64,000 bases of DNA from Planococcus citri (lineage: Eukaryota > Arthropoda > Insecta > Hemiptera > Pseudococcidae). The position numbers were made by a program, and so were the translations under genes. Location: assembly GCF_950023065.1 (NCBI RefSeq), contig NC_088678.1:82989590-83053589 (forward strand). The letters are read 5' to 3'. Positions 44,700 to 57,140 of the stretch are shown in pieces (position 1 is the stretch's first letter; every line of letters begins with the position of its first letter). The notes beneath the pieces were generated by a model. That model had not been told where the DNA came from. It made no database searches and saw nothing but the letters and a program-made list of their open reading frames with translations.

Positions 44700-45339
44700 A
44701 TATAAGTATATAAACCTTATATAAGGAAACCTGAAATTTTGGGAATGAGCCTATCGTGATCCCAGACCCTCGAAACGCAAAGAAAAGTCACTCCCCGACC
44801 CAACTTCCACTATCGCAACAAATACAATACTCCACTTTTCTCCGAAAAGTCGGTAATAAACCTTAAATGGTGGGCTCGAATTTGAAAGCGATTTTTTTTC
44901 AAGATGGATGATTCAAGGGGCAATTTTAACAATGCAATTTTCAGCTGAGGGATTACAAAATTTGAGAGGGGGAAGGAGAGGTAGAAAATTTTCAAGCTCT
45001 CAAAGATGAAATATTGGATTGTCCTTCCGAAACATTTGAGGGCCACTTTCATTATGTCAATTTGAACCCAAATTATCATCACTAGCCAAAAGGGTGCTTG
45101 CAGTTACAATACTTTAGATAATTGGCCCTTGGCTCAGATTTTGAAAAAATTCTTATAATTGATCGGTGGGGCAGAGGGGATGGATTCTTTTAACACGGTT
45201 CCAATTTTTTTAGATTTTTTCAACAATAAAAAATTGACCTTCAAAAATGCTCCTTTCAAAAAAAGCTTCTCAAAAGGCCCAAAAATGGTTGAACCCCACA
45301 AAAGGGACTCGATGGAGGACCTCGAAATCCACCATTAGC
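44700..45339. other. AT-rich DNA between repeats, nothing recognised
   Basis: I see no domain-bearing frame and no clear repeat pairing apart from short words shared with neighbouring repeats (CCAAAATTTTAGGTGC). Confidence 0.35.
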
Positions 45340-46010
45340 CAAAATTTTAGGTGCTAAAATTATTTTTCAATTTCTGGATACTTTTTAAAAATTCAAATTT
45401 GGGATAAAAGTGGGAAAAAATCAAAATCTCACCAAATTTGCCCAGAAAGCTGGAATTTGGTTTGTAGCCTGTTCTTGATCTCTCGAGTCGATCGATGAAG
45501 GTTTCGAACCTTTCAGGAGCCGCACTGATGAGATTTTGGATTTTTCAAGTTTTGAAACGACTCTTAAAAAATGAAATTCAGCACCTACCATTGAACGAAA
45601 TTATCATCTTTGGAACTTTTTCGATCGATTTAAGCCCATATTTTCAAAATATTTTTGTGCTGGTTCAAATTTTTTTTTGGCAAATAGGAATATTTTAAAA
45701 TATGCGTCTAGATCGCTCGAAAGGGTCCCAAAGATGGTAAATCCAAGTTTCTATGGGCTGAATTGAATTTTCATCTTGTATTTAGGGATTTTTCCCGAAA
45801 ACTGGAGCATCTGAAAATCTGCTGGAGGCTCCAGAACGGTTCGAAACCGTTGCAAATCCACTCGAGAGATCAAAAACAGGATACAAACCAAATTTCAGCT
45901 TGCTGGGCAAATTTTGTAAGATTTCGATTTTTTCACATTTTTGGCCCAAATTTGAGTAGTTAAGTATTCAAAAATTCACCAGAAATTGAAAAATGAATTT
46001 CAGTTCCTAA
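45340..46010. repeat. Family-1-like inverted-repeat element, copy F (diverged)
   Basis: 45360-45510 (CCAGAAAGCTGGAATTTGGT, then CTGTTCTTGATCTCTCGAGT) is reversed at 45840-45960 (ACTCGAGAGATCAAAAACAG, then ACCAAATTTCAGCTTGCTGG). The inner side of the right arm has CTGCTGGAGGCTCCAGAACG, the word that defines family 1. Confidence 0.65.
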
Positions 46011-46974
46011 CATTTTGGCTGCTGGTGGATTTCAAAGTCTTATTCTATATTGGGTCCTGTTTTTGCGGTTAAGCCATTTTTGTGCCTTCTGAAACACTTC
46101 TCTCGAAAGAAGTATTTTTAAAAGTCAATTTTTTATTGCAGAAAAGAAATCGAAAAAAGTTTAAACAGCGTTAAAAGAATCCATCCCCTCTTCCCCGCCG
46201 TTTCATTCCTCGTATAAACATTCTCCACTCTCCAGACACATGGAATTTGATTACGAGGGTATATAAATTTGCACAAATTTCTTCCGCTGCGTAGTTTCGA
46301 TTCTGCGGTTAGGTAAAGTTCAGTGAACGATGATGAATTCCGGAAACTGGAGACAATATGGGGACGACGACGAAGGCGGTGGCGGCGAAACACCTAATTT
46401 CAAAAGGGCATCGAATTTGTTTGCATTAAACACGCCGAGGCAGTAAAACGCACGAAGCATTCTACACCATTTTTCCTCGTTACTTTAATTAACTCGCGCA
46501 AGAAATGGAATCCTTAACATTGTTTATGTTTGATAAACATTCGCAAATCTGTGATTTGCAGAAGCGCGAAACGAGTTGGCAAACAAATTTTGATAATAAT
46601 TTTGGCAGGCATTCGATTTTAATATTTTCCGTTGATTGAATTTCGCTATACTTAAGGCCTCCGTTTTAGTATTTTCCTTATTGCGTAGTTTTCTCTCGAA
46701 TAAAGCGGACGCGTTAATCGTTTCGTTGTTGCGAACATTTTTTTAATTATCATTCGCAATCTTTTCGATATCTTCTTCGTTGCGTTATTCGTGTTGTCGT
46801 TGTGTTTTCTATAGGAAAAACTTACTTGGCCAAGTGCAGAAGTGGCCATAGAACAAAGCATTTTGAATTCACGGCGAGATATTGACATAGGAAAATTTAA
46901 AACTACCCAAAATAGTACAAAAGGTGCAAATTGAAAATTATTAAAAAATAAATAAAAAATCCATATTTTTAGTT
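46011..46974. other. Low-copy DNA, nothing recognised
   Basis: No coding or repeat feature is supported. The minus frames at 46133-46393 and 46652-46888 have no recognisable domain. Confidence 0.35.
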
Positions 46975-49058
46975 ATAATCTATCAGAGTCCAACGAATAG
47001 TGATAAGAAATAGTCCGGCATATGACAATAGGAGTAATTGCATCCCCCCCGCCGATCCTCCGGGACAACTTTTTTCTGAAAGGGGACATCCTAAGGAACA
47101 TTTTAAAGCAAACTTGTCAAAAAAAAAGTTGGCCTTACTTACAAAATGGCGGCCATTTTGATTGACAGGTCAGCCGAAATCGCAGATTTGGCGTTTTAAC
47201 ATAGGACTTGCACGAATTTTTTCAAACTTTACAAAGGTAGATCGAAAGATCATACAAAAATTTATCACCTGTCAAAATTTCAAGAGCTAAAGCGCGTTTT
47301 TCGATTTTTGGTGAATTTTTGAAAATCGAATTTAGGCCAAAAATGAGGGAAAAAATCGAAATCTTACCAAATTGACCTAAAAAGCTGAAATTTGGGATAC
47401 ACCCTATTTTTGACAAGCCAAATCGATTAGAAACGGTTTCAACCCGTTTTGAGCAGTTCTGGAGCCTCCAACAAATTTTTGAAACTCGAAATTTCCACAA
47501 AATTCCATCAAATTGGAGTTGTAAAGCTAATTTATTCTAAAAACTAATATTGCAGGTGAATTTCAAGTCGTTTTGGATTCTCCAGCGGCTTTTTGAAATT
47601 CCTGAAGCCCCAGCAGATTTTTGAAACTTTAAATTTTCACAAGATTTCATCAAATAGAGATGGAAATCTGAAATTTACTCTACACTCCAATTTTAACACC
47701 CTCTGAAAACGACTTCTGGTGGATTTCAAGTCATTTTAGAGCATCAAACGACTTCTTTGAAAATTACTGGAGTCTCCAGTAGATTTTTGAAACTTGAAAT
47801 TTCCCCAAACTATCATCAAACTAAGATGGAGAGTCGAAATTCATTCTGCAAACTAATTTCAATACGCTACGAAGTTGACAGCTGGTGAATTTCAAGTCGT
47901 TTTGCAGCCTCCAGCAACTTTTTGAAAGGTTGTATGACTTTTTTTGGAAAATTAAAATTTTCTAAAAGTAGCTGGAAGCTTCAAAACTATTTGAAACCAG
48001 CATGTAGTCTGCGAAGTAAATTTCAGCTTGCCAACTCCATTTGATAAATTAATGTTGGGGAAATTTCAAGTTTCAAAAATCTGCTGGAGGCTCCAGTAAT
48101 TTTCAAAAGAAGTCGCTGGAGGCCCTACAATGACTTGAACCCACCTGAAGTCGTCTTCAGGGGGTGTTAAAATTGGAGTGTAGAGTAAATTTCAGATTTC
48201 CATCTCCATTTGATGAAATTTTGTGAAAATTTAAAGTTTCAAAAATCTGCTGGAGGCTTCAGGAATTTTCAAAAAAAGTCGCTGGAGGCCCTAAAATGAC
48301 TTGAACCAACCTGAAGTCGTCTTCAGAGGGTGTTAAAATTGGAGTGTAGAGTAAATTTCTGCTTTCCATCTCCATTTGATGAAATCTTGTGAAAATTTAA
48401 AGTTTCAAAAATTTCCTGGAGGCTTCAGGAATTTTCAAAAAGCTGCTGGAGGATCCAAAACGACTTGAAATTCACCTGCAATATTAGTTTTTAGAATAAA
48501 TTAGCTTTACAACTCCAATTTGATGGAATTTTGTGGAAATTTCGAGTTCCAAAAATTTGTTGAAGGCTCCAGAACTGCTCAAAACGGGTTGAAACCGTTT
48601 CTAATCGATTTTGCATGTCGAAAATAAGGTATATCCCAAATTTCTGCTTTCTTGGTCAATTTGGTAAAATTTTGATTTTTCCCCTCATTTTTGGCCTAAA
48701 TTCGATTTTCAAAAATTCACCAAAAATCTAAAAACGCGCTTTAGCTCTTGAAATTTTGACAGGTGATAAATTTTTGTATGATCTTTCGATCTACCTTTGT
48801 AAAGTTTGAAAAAATTCGTGCAAGTCCTATGTTAAAACGCCAAATCTGCGATTTCGGCTGACCTGTCAATCAAAATGGCCGCCATTTTGTAAGTAAGGCC
48901 AACTTTTTTTTTGACAAGTTTGCTTTAAAATGTTCCTTAGGATGTCCCCTTTCAGAAAAAAGTTGTCCCGGAGGATCGGCGGGGGGGATGCAATTACTCC
49001 TATTGTCATATGCCGGACTATTTCTTATCACTATTCGTTGGACTCTGATAGATTATGA
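46975..49058. repeat. Family-1 long inverted-repeat element, copy C (most complete)
   Basis: The segment reads as two arms of about 1 kb in opposite orientation around a centre near 48020. The outer tips are ATAATCTATCAGAGTCCAAC and its reverse, followed inwards by ATAGTGATAAGAAATAGTCC, the GGCATATGACAATAGGAG block, a C-run, and AAAATGGCGGCCATTTTG. Inside, several CTGGAGGCTCCAG blocks with CCAATTTTAACACCCTCTGA alternate. No transposase is encoded. Directly outside the right tip a further partial end copy lies at 49059-49090. Confidence 0.85.
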
Positions 49059-49140
49059 CTGCAATTACTCCTATTGTCATATGCCGTACTAAAAGTTTAA
49101 TCATAGATGAGCGGCTTCTGCGCCAGGAATGGGAAAATTT
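49059..49140. repeat. Extra family-1 end fragment plus core-motif site
   Basis: 49061-49090 repeats the element terminus TGCAATTACTCCTATTGTCA followed by TATGCCGTACTA. At 49109-49130 stands a core-motif site reading GAGCGGCTTCTGCGCCAGGA. Confidence 0.7.
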
Positions 49141-51099
49141 TACATCCAATAGTCTTAGAATGAACAGGAATGATGGATCGTCGTTAATTCTTTTTTTGAT
49201 CTGGAGGATTTATTCAACAATTCTTGACGAATTTTTTAAAAAACAGAAGAACCAAACTTTCAACAATTTTTTTAAAAGGTACCCAACGATGTTTCATCAA
49301 AATTTCAAAAATCTGAGGACAGAAGAATTTAACCTATTTTACCTGCGAGTATCCTTTCAAGAATTAAATCATTTTTGACCCTTCCAGACTGAAATTCTTG
49401 AAGAAAATTAAAAACTTATTGGAAACCTCAAAATAGCCTAAAAATTTCGAACAAGCGGAGCCTATTGGTTCGGTTTGTTTGAAGCAACAAATTCGATTTT
49501 GGCTTAGAGTGTGTAATTTCAAGTTGATAAAAAAATTTGTCACGAGTGACATCGCAGACATTTTGAGAATAGCTGTCACTCGACCATCGAGTAAGTACTG
49601 GAGAGATACCGATCGCTCCATTGGAGCAGGCATATGTCTTGTTCAAGAAAAAAAAAGCGTTTCATGTTGAAAGTACAATTGCGACAAATGAGTAGATGAT
49701 ACGTCTTCGTAAGGCGCGAATAGTGGCAGTTTTGGAATTAATTTAAACGCGTTTTCGCTGCAACCGAGAGACGCGGCGGTGGAATGGCAAGGCTAAGGCA
49801 GGGTAGTTTACGCGAGAGAGTCAAGTTTGGCGAAAAGTAAAATTACACAAAGGCTTTTCATTTTGCATGATAACCTGAACAAGGCGAAGAACAAGTCCAT
49901 TGTTTCGTGTAAATTAATTTCGCAACGGAACACTAGTAGTAGGTTAAATCTCATCATAATTACATTGCGTGCAGACTTTTATTTATACTTTTGTCGGCCG
50001 CAAGAGAAAAGAGCCGGAGAGAAGGAGGAGCTGGAGGAGGAAAAGAGTGAAAAACGTTATCCAAAACCGCGAGAGTAGGTATACATTCGTCTGCAGACAA
50101 AACATAAGTACTCGTACACAGGATGAGGATGTACGAGTACGATTCGCAGCATAACTAATAGCACTACTCTAAGTGTATACTTTCGTCGTACAAATACGAG
50201 TAACTAAGTATACATGTATAGCGCAGAAACGCAAGTTGGCCATAATTTTTCCGAGCTTCTTTTACATTATTCAGCGTTTTCGTTTTCATTTCGCTTTTCA
50301 AGTCGTGTTTTTTTTTTGTATTTTTGTCTGCGGCACGGCGCGGCGCGATCGCGACGACGGAGAAACTCCCGCGGCTGCGATTTTCTGCCGCACGCCGCGC
50401 CGCAGCCTGCTTTCTTCCTGTTTGCCATTTTTACTGTGTTCTTTCGTCGGTTGCACCTTTTTATGTTAAACGCTCGGGCTCGTAGTTGTTCTATAAGCCG
50501 GAAATGATTATTATTTAATTGGCAAGAATAAAAAATACGCGAGTATTTCTTGGTTTAATGGATTGTTATAGCTGCTCGTTTCCTCGTTGCACGCGTATAT
50601 TTCGAGCGGATTAAAAAAATTTTCCGCCATACGCCCGTTACCTGCAGATGGAGTAAACAATACCGTTCGCGATAATTAGCTTTATTCGTTTCCTCCTCCA
50701 GCCACTGAAATAACAGTAAAGCTCATAATTCACACTCGTCTTCGCTTCCTTCAGTTCTTCGCGAACTCGTTGCATTGCTGAGTCGAAATTTACGTTCCCA
50801 TTTCAAGAATAGTAGATTCTAGGTACTTATCTCGATTATGTTATGTTATTTACTTGAACTTTGGTTGAATGAAGCACGTGGTTTTGTGAACTCTTAGAGG
50901 TGTATGATGAGCCGAGCTAAATTGAAAGAACACGAGAAAGTGCATCACTAGCCGAAAGTTCAGGTGCAAAGAAGCATTTTTTGATTTTTGATAAAATGTA
51001 AAAATCAAAGGGCCAAAAACAGGCCAATGTAAACATTTTTCCAGGTTGAAGAACGCTGAAGTTTGGCATGTACTTTATTTTTAACCCTCTAACTCGTCC
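49141..51099. other. Low-copy DNA with one GC-rich hairpin-prone segment
   Basis: 50328-50418 is very rich in CG (CTGCGGCACGGCGCGGCGCG and CTGCCGCACGCCGCGCCGCA in opposite sense) within AT-rich surroundings. Frames 49055-49378, 49364-49646, 49827-50154 and 50173-50507 have no recognisable domain. Confidence 0.4.
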
Positions 51100-51700
51100 C
51101 TCCCTCACCGTCGGAAGAGTTCTATTGAGAAAGTTCGATCAGTGGTGAACGGGTTCTGCGCCAGGAATACAAAATTGACCAATAATTGTCTTAGATTTGG
51201 CAGATATGGAAGATGGTTGATTGTTTTTCCATTTTTCACGTTTAAAAAGAATATCATTGAGCTTGTATTCAGGGGCTGCAAATTTGTTATCAATCTCCCC
51301 CCCCCCTCTTCATCTATACTGTGTCGCGAGGAGTATTTAAAAATTGAGAAAAATATTATCAGATATTGTTTCAATATCAGCTTACCGATTTCGGAGAACT
51401 GTGACGAAAAAAATTTACTAAAGAGGTAGGCGAGTTCTGCGCCAGGAATGAAAAAATTGCACCCTGAATTGCCTTAGAATAAATCAAAAAAAGAAGGGTT
51501 GTTGGGTTTTTTTTTTCATGTTTAATAAAAAAAAATCTTCAAGCTCGTATCTCAGAATTGCCAATTTTTTTCAGTTGATCCCCTTTAACGATACCTTTTT
51601 TTATTGAGAAAAGTACATATATCATCAGATAGATTTTTAATCCTAATTTGCAAATATTGAAGAATTGTAACGAGAAAAACGAGAAATTTGGAAAAGTTGG
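51100..51700. repeat. Diverged repeat with two core-motif sites
   Basis: Core-motif sites stand near 51148 (CGGGTTCTGCGCCAGGA) and 51429 (CGAGTTCTGCGCCAGGA), 281 bases apart. Each is followed by an AATTG-C-TTAGA-like stretch, as in 9443-10520 and 39795-40500. Confidence 0.65.
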
Positions 51701-52243
51701 CAAGAAATTGTCTTAAAGTTGGATAAATTAAAAAATTACCACAAACAATGAGATTTTAGTTTTTGAATTTTGTTTCTTTTTGTTCTTTTTTTTCTCTCAG
51801 AGGGTTGAAAAATTGACTGATCACATCAAAAAAATAATATTGATTGATATTCGGCAGCTTTGCCCTCGCTTTGCGGGGTGGAAGGGGGAAGGGAAGAGAG
51901 GGGTTACTTTTGTAAAAAATATTATAATTTCCTGAAAACCATTGTTAACATTTTTAAATATTGAAGACATGAAAATCAAATTTTTGCATCAGTTATTTTA
52001 CTTTTGGAATTATCAATTTTTTCACAGCTTTTGCTATCGCTTTGCTGGGGAGATACTTATAAATATTTTACTGTGTAATTTTTCAAAAATTCTTAAGAAT
52101 TCAAAAACTTAAGAAACAACCAAATTAATACCTACAGGGTTTGTATCGGTGCAAAAAAGTGCAAAATAACGAAAAAAATGCATAAAATTTTATTCAAAAA
52201 TTCCAAAACTTAGCTTGCAAATTTTTCGAAAATTTTAGTTTTT
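51701..52243. other. AT-rich DNA, nothing recognised
   Basis: Low-complexity sequence with two GCTTTGC-containing phrases (CAGCTTTGCCCTCGCTTTGC near 51855, CTTTTGCTATCGCTTTGCTG near 52028). No gene is supported. Confidence 0.3.
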
Positions 52244-53660
52244 TGTAAAAAAAATCAAAAACTAAGCATCCTAGAAAAAAATTAACGACATTATGTCGAT
52301 TGGAAATTTGATTCTCTACAACTTTGTTTCCATAAAATTTTTTTTAGACGCTTCTTTTCACCACCACATCGATTTTAATGAAACTCAGTTTGCAAATTTT
52401 TCAAAAGTTCATCTCAAAAAAGATTTTAGACTCTTAGTTTTTTGACAAAAATCAAAAACTAAGCACCCTAGAAAAAAAATAATGGCATTCCAGCAATTGA
52501 AAATAATTTTGAAATGAACTTTCGAAAAATTCAATTTTTTTACTTTTTTATTTCCATTTCGCAATTTGCCAAAAATTTAAAATCTTAATCTAAAATTTTT
52601 AAAAAATTATAACAATGGTAAAAAAAAATTGTAGAAAAGAAATAAACGATCACAAAAAGTTCTCAAATTGAGCACCTCCTGCTTCAATGCAGGCTAAATA
52701 CCGTCGTTCATTGGCCTGAATCATCCTTCTTAACAATGGCAAGTTGTTGTTTAAAACAGCAAATTCCGCACGAATTGCTGCCCTCAGATCTTCGATGGTT
52801 GCCATTGGCGTTCTAAACACTCTGTCCTTTAAGATTCCCCAAACACTAAAATCAAGCAGCGTTAAATCAGGCGAACGTGGTGTCAAAAAACTAAGGGTAT
52901 AAAACTTTTAGAGATGAACTTTTGAAAAATTTGCCAACTGAGCTTCATAAAAATTGATCTGGAGGCGAAAGGAAGCGTCCAAAAAAAATTTCATTCATGT
53001 GAAGTTGCAGAGAATTAAATTTCCAATCGACTTAAAATTGTTAGTTTTTCTCTAGGATGCTTAGTTTTTGATTTTTTTAAGAAAAACTAAAACTCTTAGA
53101 AATGAACTTTTGAAATTTTTTTTCATAAAAATCATCAAGTCACAAAAATCGATCTGGAGGGGAAAGGAAGCATCCTACGAAAAAATTGAATCGAGGAAAA
53201 TTGTAGAGCATTAAATTTCGAATCGACGTGATGTCGTTAGTTTTTTTCTAGGATGCTTAGTTTTTGATTTTTTTTACAAAAAACTAAATTTTTGAAAAAT
53301 TTGCCAGTTGAGCTTCATAAAAATTGATCTGGAGGCGAAAGGAAACGTCCAAAAAAATTTCTTGCGACCAAAATTGTAGAGAATTAAATTTCCAATCGAC
53401 TTAATGTCGTTAGTTTTTTTCTAGGATGCTTAGTTTTTGATTTTTCAAAGAAAAACTAAAACTCTTAGAAATGAACTTTTGAAAATTTTTTCATAAAAAT
53501 CATCAAGTCACAAAAATCCATCTGGAGGCGAAAGGAAGCGTCCAAAAAAATTTCTCGCTAACAAAGTTGTAGAGAATTAAATTTCGAATCGACATGATGT
53601 CGTTACTTTTTCTATAGGATGCTTAGTTTTTGATTTTTTAAAGAAAAACTAAAACTTGAA
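52244..53660. repeat. ~190-bp tandem repeats, partly inverted, around a transposase remnant
   Basis: The unit contains GATCTGGAGGCGAAAGGAAG, then AGAGAATTAAATTTCCAATC, then CTAGGATGCTTAGTTTTTGA. Direct copies have GGAGG at 52961, 53156, 53331 and 53524 (spacing 175-195). A reversed copy lies at 52250-52385 with part of another at 52430-52490. The same unit, reversed, is inside the MITE at 4650-4800. The transposase fragment at 52650-52886 lies between the reversed and direct copies. Confidence 0.75.
52650..52886 (-). pseudogene. C-terminal remnant of a mariner/Tc-type DDE transposase (78 aa)
   Basis: The frame encodes PRSPDLTLLDFSVWGILKDR, then VFRTPMATIEDLRAAIRAEF, and ends with RYLACIEAGGAQFENFL and a stop. 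The S-P-D-L-x-x-L-D-F-x-x-W-G-x-L-K-D block and the C-I-E-x-G-G-x-x-F-E end are typical of the last quarter of mariner/Tc-type transposases as found in many insects. The S-P-D-L aspartate is probably the third catalytic acidic residue. The N-terminal DNA-binding part and the first two catalytic residues are absent: upstream sequence passes straight into the tandem repeat. The gene is dead, though the remaining frame is clean. Confidence 0.85.
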
Positions 53661-54399
53661 AATCGGGATACTGACTTTTGGGCCAATCTGTATTGAAAAT
53701 AATTTTTTTGAACCTCACAAATTGTAAATTTTCTTAAGCTTTCGCTCTTGCTTCGCTCTAGAAAAATCGAGAATGTTCAGTTCTCTTATTAAATTTTATT
53801 TTCAAAAGCCAAAAAGTTGAAAAAAACGAAGAAAAAAATTGCAAATTTTTGAACATTTAAAATTATTTAATATTTTAGTTTCCAACTCCCTCTTCTAAAA
53901 GTTGTTGTCACCACATCTGATTAATCATCATGAAGAATACCAAGGGAGGGAGAGGGGTCTGGGGTAAAAAAGTTGGGAAAATTTCTGCCCCCCTCCCGAC
54001 GTCACATCACTTCGTCACGTCCGTCCTTTTCAATAAAGTTTACACCTGCTGAAGTTAATTTAGACAGTTTTTATGGCATTTTTTAAAAATCTGGAATTTC
54101 CTTGACATTGGGGAAGGCTTCAGAACGGCTTGAAATCGCCTTCAATTGACTCCGCATGTTAAAAATTTGAGTATAAAGTGAATTTTAGCTTTCTCATTTA
54201 ATTAGGTAGAATTGTGTGGAAATTTCAATTTTCAAAAATCTGCCAGAGACTGCAAAACAGCTCAAAACGTTTCGAAACCGGTTTCAATCGATTTGGATTG
54301 TCGAAAATATGGTTCATGCCAAATTTCAGCTTTGTCGGTTAATTTGGTAAAATTTTGATTTTCAAAAATTCTCCAAAAATTGAAAAATGCTCTTTAGCT
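53661..54399. repeat. AT-rich DNA with a diverged family-1 unit at 54080-54400
   Basis: 54110-54400 contains GCTTCAGAACGGCTTGAAAT, CAAAAATCTGCCAGAGACTG, GAAACCGGTTTCAATCGATT and the CCAAATTTCAGCTTTGTCGG phrase, the same order as the family-1 arms at 500-640 and 48540-48680, but diverged. 53661-54080 shows nothing recognisable. Confidence 0.5.
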
Positions 54400-56745
54400 C
54401 TTGTTATTTTTTTTCCTCTCTTGTAAATTGTAATTAAAGGGGAGAGGGGGGACTTTGTGCCCAGACCTGAATTTTTCATCACACTATCTAGTGGTTGTTT
54501 CACTATACTTTTTCCACTACTCATCCGCAGCTTTCTGAGAATAAAATTTTCCAGCGTCTGTCTCGTTATTATCGTTCATCTGTTATAGATATGGCATATC
54601 CCTGTTTCGGGTCTACTCGTAGTTTGCGTATCAGAGTGTTTTTCATTCGTGTATGTAATGAATTTTGTAATTTCACATCGCGCAGCGCTTACTTAAAACC
54701 CCTAATCCGAGTTTGCCGTCCTTTTAAATAATAATTTCGACGGCTAATATTTTGTGATGCGAAATCCGTCATAGATTAACACGCTATAGTTCATCCAACA
54801 AGTTCAAGGCTTTTTGCGGTCTTCGTTGTTATAATCATTAAGAATATTAAGCCGCAGCTTCCACGTGCATCGAACCCCCCTCTTTATGCCGATACAACCC
54901 ACGCTAAAATCGGTTGTCTTATAAGGGTACGCTTATAGTACTCGTATATGGCGTTTGGCTCGAGGTTAACGTTTTTCGCCAACTTTTGATGCTAGAGTAC
55001 GAGTACGTCGTCGCCTTTTAGTATCGTCATTCGTGACGAAAATATCGTTGAATTTTTCAGCTAGCATATTTCCATAATCAAAAATGTACATAACTAATGG
55101 ACGATTTACTTTGTTTTTTGTTCTAGGTGAGTAATGAATTTTCATCGTAAACGGTATTACAATAAATAAGGGATGACGAAACCGCGTAGATAAGTTGATT
55201 TTGGACGTGTGCAGAAATGGCGGAGAAGAACGGGGGGAAGGATATTTTTCATCTTGCGTAGGTTGGTATGGTATGGTATACTATTATCTAGTTTGTATAG
55301 TTTGAAATTTTACATGAAAATGATTTTGTTTTCTTTCGATAAACATCCTTTTAAAAGCATTTTTGAAAACGCCTCGAGTACCCATAGGAAAGAAGCTAGT
55401 TGAAGCATAGTTTTTTTTTTGTTTATTTTGTTTTTGTCTTTCTATGATACTTACATACAAATGTGATCAGCTATCGATAGAAAAATAATATGGAGGGAAA
55501 TTTATTTTTGGAAACTTTCTCGTTTCACTGAATATTTCTGTCTTGGAAAAAAATGCAAATGCTGTCCCAATCGCTCAGCCTTGAAAATGTACCTCGCAAA
55601 AGTTGTAAATTAAAATTATATTTTCTAAACGAGCTTCTCTCCACGATTGTTCGATTCCTCAAATGAATTTTTTGTCTGTCAGGGGGGGGGGGGAGAAGGG
55701 AAAGAATGAAAATGAAAAAAAGAACCCAACAGTTCGCCGAAAACCGAAGCCTGCAGTCGAGATAAACGAGACGCTCAGCGGGCAAAGTAAAAATAAAATA
55801 AAAAAATACATACCAAAAAAAAAGACGTCTGAAAAAAAAAGGAAAATAAAAGGAATTTTCTTTTCTCGAATAATGTTTTACGGTTTGTTAAATAAATAAA
55901 TAAAGCCGTTTGTTCACCTCTGTTGTGGCGTTTCGTGTTGCTTTTAATTTCTTTTTTCTTTTATTTTGTACAAATAAATCTACTCTTTAAATTGCCATCC
56001 AAAGCGATTCTTTCATGTAGCAAATACGTTTACCAACGGTGTTCGGTGTTCGCAAAGCAGCGAGTTCATCTTATAAAAATAATGTATTTTTTCGCTCACT
56101 CACACAGTCCCCAGATCGTAGCTACTGCTACGCGAAAAAAAGAAAAGGCAAACGAGAAAAATAATCAATGGATATTTGAGTATATACTCGAAGAATCGAA
56201 AATTCGTAAACGAAATTCTATACGTAGACGAGTATTACGTGATGTAACTTATCTGTGTACGTATCTGTATCTGTATCTGTGTATACACATAGATGAAAAT
56301 GGAGCTGGTGTACATTTATTGCCAATAATACAACGAAAACCAAATACTTTACTTTGTATGTAGTTTTTGTGTACTTGTACTCTTCTAGCGTGAGCAGATA
56401 TTCATCACTGCGAATTGAAAAAGAAAAATATCTCTCGTATTGTCTATAAAAATTTCTAAAGCGTTACAACTTCGTTGATTTGGTGTAGATATAGTGTGTG
56501 TAGTACTTATCGTATGTAGTATTTGTGGCCAAATGGTGCAGGGGGTAGTAAAATTTCTTTCTTTTTTTTTTCATCAACGTGGCAAAATTATCACTAAATT
56601 GGTTCCTATTCCCAATCTCTTCAAAGTAATGTACCCAAAAATTCAGGAAATAGAAACAGAATCAGAGTAGTTGCTTTTGAAGGCAAAGATTAGTAAGAAG
56701 TAAAATTCTAATCGAGTGGAAATTTAGACCAATCATTTCAGATAC
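54400..56745. other. Low-copy DNA, nothing recognised
   Basis: A G-run lies at 55682-55692 and a CTGTAT-type hexanucleotide run near 56250-56282. TACGAGTACG words occur (54993-55006). Frames including 55923-56363 (146 aa) have no domain and low-complexity composition. Confidence 0.35.
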
Positions 56746-57140
56746 CTTGGAAACAAGATCTAACACCAAAATTATTACGATTCGTATCAGAAATGACGGT
56801 ATTTTGACTCGTGATTCGAATCGTTTTTCAGAGTTGATCTGTAATTGGAGTTCATCGATGGATTCTAGGGTGGCTCACGAGAAAAAAAAACCGAAGATTT
56901 TGACCGAATTCCACGGAGATCTTCATTTCGAGTTGAAAGTCACTCAGAAAAATGTTCAGCTCCTTAGGTGCCCATGTACAGTTGATTTGGGTCCTCGAGG
57001 AGGGGAAATTTTCGAAAAATTGTGCTTTTTCACCCTATCGCGTGCTCAATCTATTTTGAGAAGAGGGGCTCAGGTTTCAAATGATGAAATTCAAGCAAAA
57101 AATGGATTCGGACAGTTTGGATGGAAAGGTTTTTTTTAAT
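56746..57140 (+). other. Open frame of 130 codons without recognised domain
   Basis: The frame 56747-57139 starts METRSNTKIITIRIRNDGIL and ends GFGQFGWKGFF. It has no recognisable domain, signal peptide or repeat. Its N-terminal part overlaps a GATTCGAATCGTTTTTCAGA patch that also occurs at 3035 and 28930, so part of it is repeat-derived. It could be a chance frame, which I favour, or an exon of an unseen gene. Confidence 0.15.

Noticed and set aside
55923..56363. 146-aa plus-strand frame as a gene
   Set aside because: Low-complexity, hydrophobic start followed by microsatellite-derived text; no domain.
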